Below, piece by piece: positions 1 through 12,362 of a stretch of 64,000 nucleotides of DNA. Positions within the stretch are counted from its first letter, which is position 1, and each line of letters starts with the position of its first letter. The position numbers and the translations under genes were made by a program. This DNA is from Epiperipatus broadwayi (taxonomy: Eukaryota; Onychophora; Udeonychophora; Euonychophora; Peripatidae): contig JAQFVV010012400.1 of the NCBI GenBank assembly GCA_028023455.1, forward strand, positions 16,175,490 through 16,239,489. The letters are read 5' to 3'. Below the pieces are notes generated by a model. The model was not told the origin of the DNA, did not search any database, and saw only the letters and a program-made list of their open reading frames with translations.

Positions 1-290
1 TATAAGTGCTCAGATATATATTAAGATAGCAAACCTTCATACCTTAATGGACAGGCTTCAATCCCCTCTACACTCCAACTCTTCAACCGTCCATACAATT
101 GAAAATCTGATGATGTAATGCTCAAAGGCCACTGAGGCTGAGATTATTGTCACACCCATGTTGACCTAAGGTCAATCTGACCCCTCATGTATAGGACATA
201 ATCCATTTAATGCATATCAAGGGATGGGCAGACATCATATATAGACCCAGGTATATAATAAACCTGTGATTCAGTTAATACTTATTTTGA
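1..290 (+). repeat. R1 interspersed repeat, 5' part cut off by the window edge
   Basis: This is the downstream half of a ~430 bp repeat seen at least ten more times in the window. Landmarks shared with the other copies are AAGATAGCAAACCTTCA, the AATGGACAGGCTTCAATC block, GAAAATCTGATGATG, CATGTTGACCTAAGGTCA and GGGATGGGCAGA. It ends in a tail, AATAAACCTGTGATTCAGTTA (about 258-278), which also ends the copy at 4154-4361. I take this tail as the 3' terminus and define the plus strand here as the forward sense (F). No protein-coding capacity is evident. The upstream target duplication lies outside the window and cannot be tested. Confidence 0.8.
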
Positions 291-3200
291 TAATCCATAA
301 TCAATTCCGCTAATTATTCAAATATTGGTTGGTAAATGAGTATGCAGATATACTTACTTAGATGACATGACATACATGGGGAATACCATTCATCATCTAG
401 CAATCAAACAAATTTGGTTAACTAATGTCCTCCTCAGTGTTCCTCTATGAGAGCTTTCAGAAAGGCATTTGTTTTACATATTAAAATGAATGCATGTAGT
501 GATTAGTAAATTAGACTATCAATACTACCTTTAAATTCAAAATTGGCAAAAAATAAATTTCTTAAGCAACCCAAACTTTTTTCAGATTATATGACCCAGC
601 TAGCCATTCTATTAACGTTGTGCTACCATCTAGATAATCTTAGTTGAAATCAAAGGATCATCCAAAAATTGGTCAAATAATGAACTATTCGAAAAAGATG
701 ATTGAAATGTGATGAAACTTGGAAAGGCGATTGTTACACCTAATTCTATCTTATTTAAATTTTAATATTTAATTAAATGTTTATGGATGGATAGATGCTC
801 AAAATTCTCACCAGTCGGCAATTTACAAGCCTAGTGACTAATGGCTTTTCCCCACTATTTCTCTATGAAAGCATTCTTGGAGAAAGCTTTACTCTATAGT
901 GGACTATTTAAAAACTGTCTTACCTATCATTTTACCGAAATAAAAAAAAGACAGGCGAATATATATTATAAAAAACATTTGGAATAAGGTAGATCATTAT
1001 ATAAATAATTCGAAGTTGAAAGGCGATTTATTTTCTCCTATCAAACAGTAATAATGTTTATCATTTAAAAATAATAATCATGATATTAAATTATTTAAGT
1101 TTGACATTTAAAGTGTCATTTCAGTTTTTTAAAATCTTATTGGTCACTTAAGATACATGTGACAAGATAAGACACTTCCCCCATGAGAATCTTTTACAGT
1201 AGATTAAAAAAATCAAATTTTCCTTCATCCCCTCTTCATCTTTTAAACTGTTCAAAATGGTGAACTTTAATTCTTTATTATTATTGTTTTTTTATGACGT
1301 CGAAAGCAAATTAGTAATGCCACAACCAATCAACAATACTATATTTCCTGCCATTTCTCCAAAGGACTAATGAAACATCAGAACAACAGAAAAAAAAAAG
1401 AATGAAGGGAGAGGGGAGTGATTTCACTTTAAAGAAAATTACACCTGATATCACATTATTTGAAATAGCGAATCAATCACAATTTAAAAAAAAAAAAGCG
1501 AAAATTAATAAATGAAACGAAAAAAAAACAACTTAAAAAAAAAACAGCTGGAAACATATATTATGATTAAAAAGATGTAAAATATATAATGCAAAATTAC
1601 TCAAAATAACATATAAAAAGACAAAATTCTAGTTTTATTTAAATAAGTAATAGGTTGCACACACACACACACACAATTTGTAAAGTAATAATTTGCAAGT
1701 TTAATCTTTATTGTAAAGGACAACTTTTTTAAATTTTATTTCTCAAACCAAAGACAACAAAATATTATGACCTAGTGCTAATACTTGTTGGTAGCCTGCT
1801 AATTGTTTGTGATCACTTACAAATTTGCTCTAGCATATCAAATATGGATTTATATCACAAACAATGAAGTATAGAATCACTATTAGTGTACTATATGGTT
1901 TAATACTGGACTACAACAATAAAATACTTGCACCTAGCTAAAAAAGTGAATTTCCATTTAAATATAAAATTTTAATTTTTTATATCCTTTCATAAATAGC
2001 CACCAAAAGAATACCAATATACTATCTTATCTTGCTATAAACTGTGGTGATCATGATTTTCTGGATGTACCTTGATATTCTTAGTTGATTTTTTAAAAGT
2101 TATATAAATCATATTACTTCAAATATAAGATACCCCCAAATTTAAGATGCAATAGAATTTTAACCTATCTGTTTAAGTCAAGAAATTGAATTTACAATTT
2201 TCTCCCTTTATTGAGAGATTTTGCAAACCTTTTTTTTTTTTTTTCAAACTTTAAAATTCATATTTTTTTTTTAAAAAATTTTTTTTTAATATTTTAATTT
2301 CAAAAAATTTCTGCAGATGTCAAGAGAATTGAAAAATGGAAATTTCAATGCATGGTAAGCTCCACAATAATGAGCACTCATTGTATTCTTGGCAGTCTCG
2401 AACTTTATGATATTACTTTGAGAAAATATTATGAATAACTAAAAACTTGATTTTTAAAAAAAGTTTATGATTATTTTGGTATAGTGTGATAATTATTAGA
2501 AATTAAAAATATATATTTATTTTCTACAGAAATGTTTTATTTTTAAATATAAAAGATTACATTTTTCTGAATGACAGTTACCATAAAAATTGTGATCATG
2601 GGAAATATGATCTTTCTAAAAAATGTCAGTTAGAAAATATAGGGATATCATATAAATTACTAAAAAAAAATTCAAATGATAAGATTTATTGAATATTAAT
2701 AATTATTCATTGAGATTTTTAAAAACAAACATCAAACAAAGATTTCATTCATTTTGCAAATTAAATCTGCTCCACCTGAAATTTGACAACAAAACAGAAT
2801 TCTTTGATTAAAATCTAATTTTAAAAATAATTCTGAAAATCAAATGTGATTTTTTAAATTTTATTTAATTTCTAAACCAAAATATCTATCAAATGAGGTC
2901 AAATTTATTATATTCTGATAAATAACAATGGTTTAATATTAAAGTGGAAACTTATAGCAAGAAAAGACAAAGAAATCTCTCAGAATACAGGAAAGTTAAC
3001 TTTCCAAGACTGCAAAATCCACTCAAAATTATATGTATATTGTTTACATTACAAAGACTTTTTTTATAGTATAAATACAATGATTTTTTTTTTCAAAGAA
3101 AAAAAAGATTTTAAAATACGACATTGACATTTAATGTTACCAGTAAAAAAAAATTTTTTACTATTAAAAACTTTTCTAAAATGCAAATTAAAAATTATTA

Positions 3201-3453
3201 TTACAATAAATGAAAGTTTTTTAAAAATAAATTTCTTTTTATAATTGGCAAAAATAATCTATAGCAGTCAACATAAAAAGTATTTTTGTCATCCAATTAC
3301 AAATTGCAGCCATACATCATTGATTTCTTTCTCAATTTGTTTTCCTGCAAAAATACATTTTTCTATTAAAATCTGAATTATTGTAAAATAATTAATATTT
3401 TCATAAAATATTTTCTAAAAAAATTTATAAATGTATAAAAAAAGTAAAATACG
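291..3453. other. AT-rich DNA, nothing recognised
   Basis: Dense A and T homopolymer runs, a (CA)9 microsatellite at 1658-1675 and long poly-T/poly-A tracts near 2230-2290. I see no gene, RNA or transposon signature on either strand. Confidence 0.6.
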
Positions 3454-3845
3454 TTTTCACTCTGAAAAATCAAAATGAAGATATCAAAACTGTCAAAATC
3501 AACGACACACACTCTTTTATGCAGAGAACAAAAAACAACAAATCACAACAAAGTAAATTCTTATCTCATTGTTGTATTAATTTATTAGTTGAAAAAAAAT
3601 TCTAAAGGTTATTCAGTACAGTTTTTTCGATAAAATAATGTTAGAAGATTCTAAAACATATATTTTCACTTTGAAAATCAAAACAAAGATATTGGAACTG
3701 TCAAAATCACTGGCAAGTGTTTCCTTGCTTAGAAAACAAAAACAAACAATCAGAATGAATGCAGGTTCTTATCTTATTGTTGTATTTATTTATTAGTTGT
3801 AAAAAATTCTAAAGTTTATTCAATATGGTTTTCTCAATAAAATAA
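3454..3845. repeat. Diverged direct duplication, ~209 bp period
   Basis: Two adjacent units start with TTTTCAC (3454 and 3663). They share the order: AAAATCAAAA, GATAT.., ACTGTCAAAATCA, CAGAGAACAAAA-like, TTCTTATCT.ATTGTTGTATT and TTTATTAGTTG, ending in an AAAAATTCTAAAG block. Divergence is by substitutions and small indels, so the duplication is old. No coding content. Confidence 0.7.
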
Positions 3846-4140
3846 TAATAGTAAAATTGGCAAAATATCATTAAAAGTAGTGGTTTGAGAGAGAGTTAAA
3901 ACCATTTACAAAATTATTCACCCAAATATTAACATTTAATGTTAAATATTTTTTCTTTTAATTAAAAAAGATTTAACATGCTATAGGGATATCAACAATT
4001 GTGATCATAATACTATGTGTATGTATAACATAAAGCAAATATCCACAGAAATAAGATGTTAAAAATATTAGGTTCGAATTTAAAATGTATCCCTCTTTTA
4101 GACAAGTCGAAAATTTGAAGAAAAAAAAAGCATTTTATAT

Positions 4141-4374
4141 TTAAAGTATTATATGGAGATGGTAATCTGGACCAACTGATGATTGCTGGTTTGGCATGAA
4201 ATACATATATTGGTGATTGTTTATCATTTTGACATATATGTGCTCAAATGTATCAGTGTTATGAGATAGATAGAGTGGTGGGTTGTGTGAAAGTCTGTTC
4301 TCATATACCCTATATATTACATATATAGACACAGATATATAATAAGCCTGTGTTTCAGTTATTAAAGTATTATA
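4141..4374 (-). repeat. R1 copy with 13-bp target site duplication, inverted body plus sense tail
   Basis: The 13-mer TTAAAGTATTATA occurs at 4141-4153 and again at 4362-4374, exactly bracketing a 208-bp R1 insertion. The body (4154 to about 4300) reads in the R orientation: TCTGGACCAACTGATG, then the ATGAAATACATATATTGG block. The last ~45 bp carry the tail ATAATAAGCCTGTGTTTCAG in the F sense, the same tail that ends the copy at 1-290. A 5' segment inverted against a sense 3' tail between target duplications is the structure expected from twin-priming during target-primed reverse transcription. That mechanism is inference; the duplication and orientations are visible. Confidence 0.8.
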
Positions 4375-5449
4375 GTATATCTTTCAATACAAATGAGTAA
4401 TCTAATCAAATCCTTTCTATTTCATTTATATAATGCACAAAGAAAGCAGACTTAAATGCCTTTCTCATATAGTTTTTCTAAAATACAATTTTTAACTATA
4501 TAATAATACTATTCTCATATATAATTCTGTTTGGTGCTCAGATGCAGGTTGCATGAGAGAAGTATAATATACTCAGAGGTAATGTAAAAACTAAAATATG
4601 TGTTTCAATAATTCATAAAATTTAAAATAAAGTATAGATTATTAGGACTATAGATTGCCATTATAGTGTTGCATGTACCAAGATTTGCTCATAGCTCATC
4701 AATGTAGATGCATGTAAAATACAAGAAGTAAAGTTAGATGACTATAATTTTTATTTTAGACCAAATTACAGACACTAAAAAGAAATTTAAAATTTATCAT
4801 TTACATAATGAAGGGGAATCTGACTTTTTTTTATTATTTTTTCCTGCAAATAATTTGAATCAAGATCTTTTGATGAACAACAAAAAAACTTTTTTGTAAA
4901 GCAACTATTAAAGTTATATATGTTTACTTTCAAACATAGCAACATATATTTAGAATAACTATGTAAAAATATAAATTATTGATATCCACCATTAGCTTTT
5001 GAGACTGCCATTCCAACTGCGGTGTAGTCATACAGGATAAGAATTTAGGAACTGCAATAAGTTCAATAAAGATTTGCCAAAAATTATTGTAAAAAGTTAT
5101 CGGCAAATTTAAATGATTCCTTTCCTAACATGCCCCCCCCCCCAAAAAAAAATACTATTAATTGTAGCTTTAAAAAAATTGATGACAAAATTTTGAAAGT
5201 TGCATTGGAAATTCAAGGAATTTTAATGAAATTGAATTTATTAGTTTAATTATTTCGTGTTCCATCTTTCATTTAATAATTTTAGAACATTACATGCCTA
5301 ATTTCAAAAGCATTCTGTATAATTTTAAACATTTCTTCAAAATAAGAACTTGATGCTAATCTTATTACTCTATCTGATATTATCAATCTCCACAATACAA
5401 AGATTACATTAAAATTATTGAGATACAGGGAAACTTTATAAGCTAAACA
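4375..5449. other. AT-rich DNA, nothing recognised
   Basis: No gene or repeat recognised. There is a C10-A9 homopolymer junction near 5131-5150. Confidence 0.5.
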
Positions 5450-6300
5450 CAGAAAACTTTATGGGTATTAAAAAGTAGTGCCTTCCAGCATTGATGCACT
5501 TTTGAAGACAAACTTTCTATAATATTTATGGGGTCTTACCAATCATTTTTGTAATGTAGTCAAAAAACACTCTATCTCCTCATCAAGTAAAACAGCAACC
5601 ACATAAATTCTTCATTAAGATTTTAAAAATAACTATTTTCTTTTATAAAGTTTAAAATTACCACAGCACTGTGAGTAGATATAAGGTACTGATGAATTAC
5701 TAAGTTCCTTATTCTTGGGTTGTGAAGAACTTCAGTCAGATAATGTTATATATCAGGATGCTATGGCAGTCTTTTGTCTTTCTAGCTTAATAGCTTTCAC
5801 CAATCCTATACTTCTGAAGAAAACAATTAACATTACTTTTTCATTGAATGTTGTTGTCTTTTCGCAATAGTTGGTGTTGGTTTGTCTTCCAACATACCAT
5901 GTTCAATTTTTTTTTGATATGCCAGTACATTGCAAAGATATGTTTCGTTACCTGTTATAATTTTAGACCCAATCCACTGACCATTATCACTTCACTGATA
6001 ATTGGGGTGGAACCCAATCATGAAGCAAGTTTTTTAAACTTCAACTATTGTTGCAAAACCAATATCAAAGATAGTACCTATTCATTTTTAGGTGCATTGA
6101 TTGTCATTTGTTATAATTTTACAGACATAGGTCAATTGCTGCTGTAACAAGCCTTCCTGTAGGTTAGTTATCATGAAATAAATTATGATTCTCTGCAAAA
6201 TCTCCTAATCCAGCTAAAGACGGTTGCCCATGATAGTGCTATCATCAAATGCCAATTGTACTACTGTATACATTATTTTTCAGATACGTCAACTTTAAAC
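5450..6300 (-). pseudogene. Mariner-like (Tc1/mariner, DD34D-type) transposase relic
   Basis: Translating the minus strand from about 6290 down to 5460 gives pieces in the order expected of a mariner transposase, but in shifting frames with many stops. The pieces are GRLVTAAI (resembling the GRPVTAAT segment after the N-terminal helix-turn-helix), WVPPQLS (resembling the WVPHQLT segment), ITGNETY (resembling the ITGDETW motif that carries the first catalytic Asp, here Asn), PTPTIAKRQQHSMKK and then VMLIVFF, which matches the conserved K(V/T)ML.VFFD strand. A C-terminal stretch with LLDEEIE resembles the region before the family's final helices. The D-P-S-P-D-L-A-P motif was not found. The copy is inactive and probably old. 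I did not identify its terminal inverted repeats. The plus-strand open frame at 5848-6147 is antisense to this relic and is not a gene. Confidence 0.6.
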
Positions 6301-7685
6301 TAATAAAAAAATCATAATGCAGTAGTGCATTCATTCCAACTCCATGACTCATAATGTTGAAATGTACCTTACAGCTACCAAATTACTAAAGATGAAGTTC
6401 AATTCCCGCTCATGTATTGAACTCAATGCATGCACAGTTAATAATTCTGACAGTCACCGATTTTGTAATATCTCAATAATTATTCTTCCATATTTATAAT
6501 GAATTCCATTCTATTTATATTTTTAATAGTCATATTTTACCCACTTTTCAAATCATTTTAAAAACTTTTGTTATAATTTTATGTAGCATCTCAATGTACC
6601 ATATAATCATTCTTATTATTCAACAATAAAATATAATATCTGGAGCTCAAGAGATGTAAAGAGATTTAAAAAAACAACTCGTAAGTAAGATAGATAAATA
6701 AAAGTTTGTCAGAATGATATTCCAGGAAAAAGAAGCTATGGATTAGAAAGTTCATCTGCAAAAGCTAAAAATTATAATATGATTCAACTGTAAATAATAA
6801 TAACAATATCAAAATGCTTTTTCTTCTTGAGCAAATAATTTAGAAAAAATTCCATGTTAGTCTCTATAAAAGTGAACCATATGTTTGTTTCTTTTATTGC
6901 CATAATCATGATATACAGCAATATAAAATTAACAATTGCTACAATAAAAGGCTGTATATAAAACTATATATGGCATGAATCTATAGATTACTTCTAATGG
7001 GAAAATAGTGAGCAGCCTTAAAACAAAAGTGTAAATAGTGGGAGGGTAAACCAAATCAATATTTAAGTTGTGAAGCAACTGATAAATCAATGTTTTACCT
7101 GAAAAAACATGAGCAATGCAAACACCTGAATCATTTCTTTTACAACATTTATTTGTTGATAATGTTAGAATTTTTGTATAAAATTAACACTAGAGGTTAT
7201 CATGACATTAACAATATCAAATACAAAATAAAAAATTTTGAAAATACTATACAAAGGACAATGCAACAGCCCATGATGCACAGCAATATACTATGGTGAA
7301 TCTCAAACAAACATCACTACAAGGATAACACAAATATGATAAATACCTATACAAAACAGCCAAAGAAAACTTTGAATACAAATCAGTGTTCTTAAATCAT
7401 GAAAAAGCACACAGACACCATTTTGGTCTACAAAACATTAAATTGGTATGCAGAGAGGGGGATAGAAAAAGATAAAGGACACATTGTACATTGTAAACAA
7501 TACCAATGTAATAAATAAAACAACTAATATCTTCCAATTATAGAACCATTGAAATATATAAATCTGCTCATTTATACATTAAAACCAGCATACAGAATGA
7601 AATAAATTACAGCTATGATTATAGTGTACACCTCCAAGAATGCATAAAGCTAAATGGAAAACCAAAAAGATGTCAAGCGTTGTTA
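6301..7685. other. AT-rich DNA, nothing recognised
   Basis: Only short chance open frames (for example a 69-codon frame at 7090-7299 rich in Asn, Ile, Lys and Tyr, as expected from base composition). No RNA or transposon motif seen. Confidence 0.5.
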
Positions 7686-7785
7686 GACGAGAGGTTATCG
7701 CAGCCGCCTTGCAAGCAAGTAATTGGTTGCAGACGGTTGTGGGTTCGCCTCCCGGCCGATGCTATGACATATGAAAAAAAAAACC
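7686..7785 (+). repeat. tRNA-derived SINE relic or tRNA-Ala-like pseudogene
   Basis: A locally GC-rich segment has tRNA architecture. An A-box-like GGTTATCGCAGCCG (about 7693-7706) is followed by an anticodon-loop-like CTTGCAA (would be anticodon TGC, Ala). Then comes a T-arm, GTGGG TTCGCCT CCCGG, whose 7-nt loop contains a B-box match, GGTTCGCCTCC (7742-7752). The anticodon stem is degraded and the D-arm is not well formed, so this is not a functional tRNA gene. An A-rich tract (about 7774-7784) follows directly, as in tRNA-derived SINEs. Target duplications were not found. Confidence 0.6.
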
Positions 7786-10700
7786 CAAAACGATTGAAGA
7801 TGGAATAATTGTATACTTAATAAAGCATATCGACATACGTTTGCAAAATTTATTATTATAACTATTCCTAAATTTGCATTAGTAATAAAAAAAATACAAT
7901 TTCATCAACTAAGTGGAACTATAGTGCTTTCAGTTTGTTGCTAGGAATATCACATAAACTCTCAAGGATAAATATAGCTAAAACTTTAAATGTAACTTTT
8001 TTTTTTTTTTTTTTAGTGTCAGGTATTTAATGAAAATCTGGAAGATTAAATATAGAGAAATACACAATTGGCAAAATAAAGGACAAAAAATTGAAAATAA
8101 CAAGTCCATTTTGTTTATATAAAGAACATATCTCCATCATTTTCAATTCATTCAAAGTTTAATTCATCAAAATTTTCAAATGCAAAGTTATACTTATCAT
8201 GAACAGAATGATTACAAATGACCTGAAATAAAAGAATTGTTAAACTTATATATGAAAATATTGAAAAAAAAAAGTAAGAAATCTAGAAAATTCAATTCAA
8301 AGATATTCTAAGCAGTTAAATATTTCTCAGAGATCATTGATATATATATATTGAAGGAATTACAGCTTCTTTCCTTATAAGATTGAATGGCTGGAAAAGA
8401 ATTAAAACTAAATCAAGAGTGATTAGTTTTTGCAATCTACTTTCAGCAGTTAGAGAAAAAGAAAAATATAAAGTGTTCATCTACTTATCATGCCTAATTA
8501 AAAGAAAAATATAAAATGTTCTTCTACTTATCATGCCTAATGAAACTCACTTCAACTTCAATGATTTCATCAATAGGTTAAACTGCAGAATTTGATCTGA
8601 AATCATATGGAATGAATTATTGGGCTCTATTTTTTTTTTTTTTAAAACACTGAACATAATAAATGTAGGATGACAGGATGTGAATGAAAAACTTTTAAGG
8701 CCAAAGACAGATCACAGATATGGTGTAGATTTCACCAGATAGAGCAACTGCTCATCTTACAAAACTGACAAGGGAGTTATTTCAAATATTTCCTTTGAAA
8801 TTATATTAAAGTAAGGGACATAAAAGCAAACCCTAAATATTTCAGAAATTGATGAATAACATTCACAAGAAATGAGAACATTTGAGCCAAAAACAATAAG
8901 CTATCAAGGAACATTGCCTATAAAGGATCTGGTTGCAAAGTAAAAACTTTGCTCAATGCTTTCATCCATAATGAGAAATTTACACGATCTAAAATAAATA
9001 TATATGAAGAACCTTTTTTTTCACTCTTATTTAAAAATTAATGTCAATTTTAAAATGAAAAATGACTTTTGTGTTACCTGGAAGCAGAATCATCAATTCA
9101 AATTTCAGCTAGATAAATTAATAATTAGACATTATCAATACTTTAATCACCATGAAAAGTACTTTCATTTTTAGAAACAAATTATGATAATTTTGAGCAA
9201 TCTTCCTTATAAATTAATGAATTTTGTAGAATATTAATATATACTGTAAACAATCAAGGGCTGTAAATATAAAAATTTAAGACAGTAATAAAAAATGATA
9301 AATCATCATTGATGATGATCAGCACCCGTTATATTAATCTGTTTTTAATGAAGAAATGTAACATTTGTAAATATACACATCTATTCATGGAACAACCAAT
9401 TTTGAAAAACATGCGCACATGGTCTTTTTTATAAAATCTGAACATAATTTACCCATCTTAATAATATAATTAATTAAAAATATGAATAATGTCAAAAATC
9501 AAGCAATATTCTATTTTTTTATATATACTTGCATAAAAATAGATAACCATAAGAGTTAGTAGAAAGCAAAGAGTAACTTTTTTTTATAAAAGGTAAAGCA
9601 CACATATTTCCAGAAAAAATTATTATTAAAACAAGAACTCTCCACTCTACTGTAATCTACCACAGCTTAAGTAATCAGTGGTTACAAGATGCTTTCAATA
9701 TTTCATATAGAATCCCATCCAATACCATGCTTAATCTCATATGCTAAAGACTACTGATAAAAAATGCTACATCCTAGTGTATTCATGTCACTTTTTTGCA
9801 AATTTATACTCGTTGTTCTTTTGAATTTATCTACCAACAGTCTCTCCATACATTTGTTTTACTTGTTTGACTATGGGCCAATTTTTGCATCAAAACTCTT
9901 ATTACACTTTTTATTTTTCAATCTTTATATGGTGATAATCATTGATCATGGTACATAGTTGTTTGCTACTGTTTGCCAAAATTTATTCTAGCATTTCAAT
10001 ATTTAAAATTACACCATAAACTTCAATAAACACATTATACCATTAATAATTGAATATACACATATATTATTATCTTAATTCTATTTATAATTTTCAACAA
10101 TCTACAAATATAATTGAATTTTAGGTATACATTATAATACATATTTATTCTCTGATATTACATTGCTGTCAATCTATTTTTAATAAATGTAATATAAAAA
10201 AATATGCGTAAACAAAATCTTTTGTGGTTGTATTAAAAAGAACATTTCCTAACAAAAATCTGTTTTATTAGACAGAAGACTTCAATTAAAAATACAACAA
10301 ATCTCTTCTGGCAAGTATAATTAGTTAAAAGATGGCATAATTTTGGAATTGTCTCTCAGAATATTAGCATTAGAAATTAATGCTATCATTTTGTCTCTTG
10401 AATTGATATTCATAACTACTATAAAATGTTTGGACCATGACAATTTGAGAAGTTACATACAATGGAGTTACCACATCCATAATCTCAATCTCTGCTACTT
10501 CAATTATCTACTATCCCCCTCCCAAGAAAAAGTGCAAACAAAATTATTAAAATTTAAGAAATATGTACATTTTATGTATAAATATTATTGCTCAATATAC
10601 TAGCTACCATGTTATTTTCTTGAAGTGCTTTTTCTATGTCTCATTTTCAAATTTCATTAGAACTCATTCAGTCATGTTTCTTTTAAAATTAAAATAATAA

Positions 10701-11929
10701 ATGCCCCCACTCTAAAAATTAAAATTTCATTTGAAATTGCTTCAAAGCATAAAACTAGTGATTATAGCAATTCTACCAAGCCAAAAAAAATTTGAGAAAA
10801 TACTCTCTCTAAATGATAAAACAATAATTATTAATTTAATAACAAAATGCTATTTGTTTAGAAAAATAATTCATTTATTTATGAAATAATGGAAAAAAAA
10901 TTATTTTTATAATAATAAAGATAAATATTATAACTTATATATATATATTTTAAGGGAATATGATAAATCAAACATACATATATCACCTACTACTAGTACA
11001 CAGATATACAAATTTAATTTCCTCTTTATGCTATTCTATTTTTTGCTTTATAACATTAATTTATTTTTTTATCTTCCCAAATTTTTAAATTAACTTGTTA
11101 TTACAAGTAAAGTGTGGATTATTATCCACTAATTTGTATCATTCACTATAGACCACTGAACAAAATATAGTGAATATGATAGCTCTATTGTACACAGATA
11201 TCTAATTATATACAAAAATTCTCAATCATTATGTTTTTATTCAACATGGTTTCTCGTGACCACAACTGATTCATTATAATAAACATTTTTTTGCAGTTTT
11301 ATAAAACAGAAACTCATGAACTAATAACATTTTACAATGAGCATATATACAATTCAATATCTAATACAATTAAAACACATAAAAAAAGTTAATCATCAAT
11401 TGAAAAGCAAAAGTTATATTAAAAAGTATAAAGATTTAAAAAAAAAAGATAATTTATCCAAATCTATGACTACTAAAAATATTTAAATTTTAAAACAAAT
11501 TTAATGAGACAAAACAAAAGCTCTCTATTCATTAAATTTCTTAAAATAAAAAAATAATTTTCTACTTTAAAGTTATAAAAGATCACATAACTTTACTTGG
11601 TTATATGAATTGAAGTTGAAAAAATTAGTTATTGCCAAATATTCATTATAGTTATTTGGAAAAATACTTAAAAAAGACAGTTATATGGGAAAAAATGATC
11701 TATGTCCGAATTAGTGAATATAAAATATTTAGACATCTTTGATCTCAAAGAAAAATAAATCATTTTATAAGCATGAATTCAAGTTTGAAAATAAAAATAC
11801 AACCTAAAATTATATATATCTTTCAATGGGAGAGGGGGATTCACTTCTTAAAAGCACACTTATATTTGAAAAGAATTTTTTTTTCCAAATTTAATCTTTA
11901 TTTATATATTTGGTATACACACATGTTTA
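7786..11929. other. AT-rich DNA with one short tandem duplication
   Basis: A 43-bp unit is duplicated at 8459-8501 and 8502-8544 (both contain CTACTTATCATGCCTAAT). Apart from that I see only homopolymers and chance open frames of up to 86 codons (10343-10603), whose residue content matches random AT-rich DNA. Confidence 0.55.
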
Positions 11930-12362
11930 TTCCTGTGATGGCCAGGCTACCTTATATAGTGTTTTAAATACTTTCTGATAGTGGGTCTCTGAAATGGCTG
12001 GTGTTTTAATCTTTTACCATTCAGATGAATATTGTAATGCCCCTGCAGATGAGGTGTCTTTGTATGCTTCTAGGGTTGGTGGTTATTGCTTGTCCCTGTT
12101 GTATTATTTATATTGATTATTGCGGGTGAATTTTCCTGAGGGGATTGAAATGAGGTTACATGTGTCCTAAACTATTTTCGAGGGGGCTAGGAGTTCATCT
12201 CTTTTTTTCATTTTTTTAGGAGTATGCCTAAAGAATTAACAGCAAGGTTTATGTGAATAAAAAAAAAAAAAAAGGCTAATGGGGGGAGTTCATAAAAATT
12301 TTCGAGTTTCCGACTTGGAATCCGGGGGTACTGGCGCTCAAGCTTCTTATGAACTCCCGACA
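11930..12362. other. Less AT-rich island of unknown origin
   Basis: From about 11930 the composition shifts towards G and C (GATGGCCAGGCTACC, GCCCCTGCAGATGAGG, CGAGGGGGCTAGGAG, GGAATCCGGGGGTACTGGCGC), unlike the flanks. It contains an A15-type run (about 12258-12273) followed by a perfect 12-bp inverted repeat, GGGAGTTCATAA at 12284-12295 and TTATGAACTCCC at 12347-12358, enclosing a GC-rich 51-bp loop. Neither strand keeps a long open frame. The A-run at the end of a distinct block suggests a retroposed segment, but I do not recognise the source. Confidence 0.4.
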
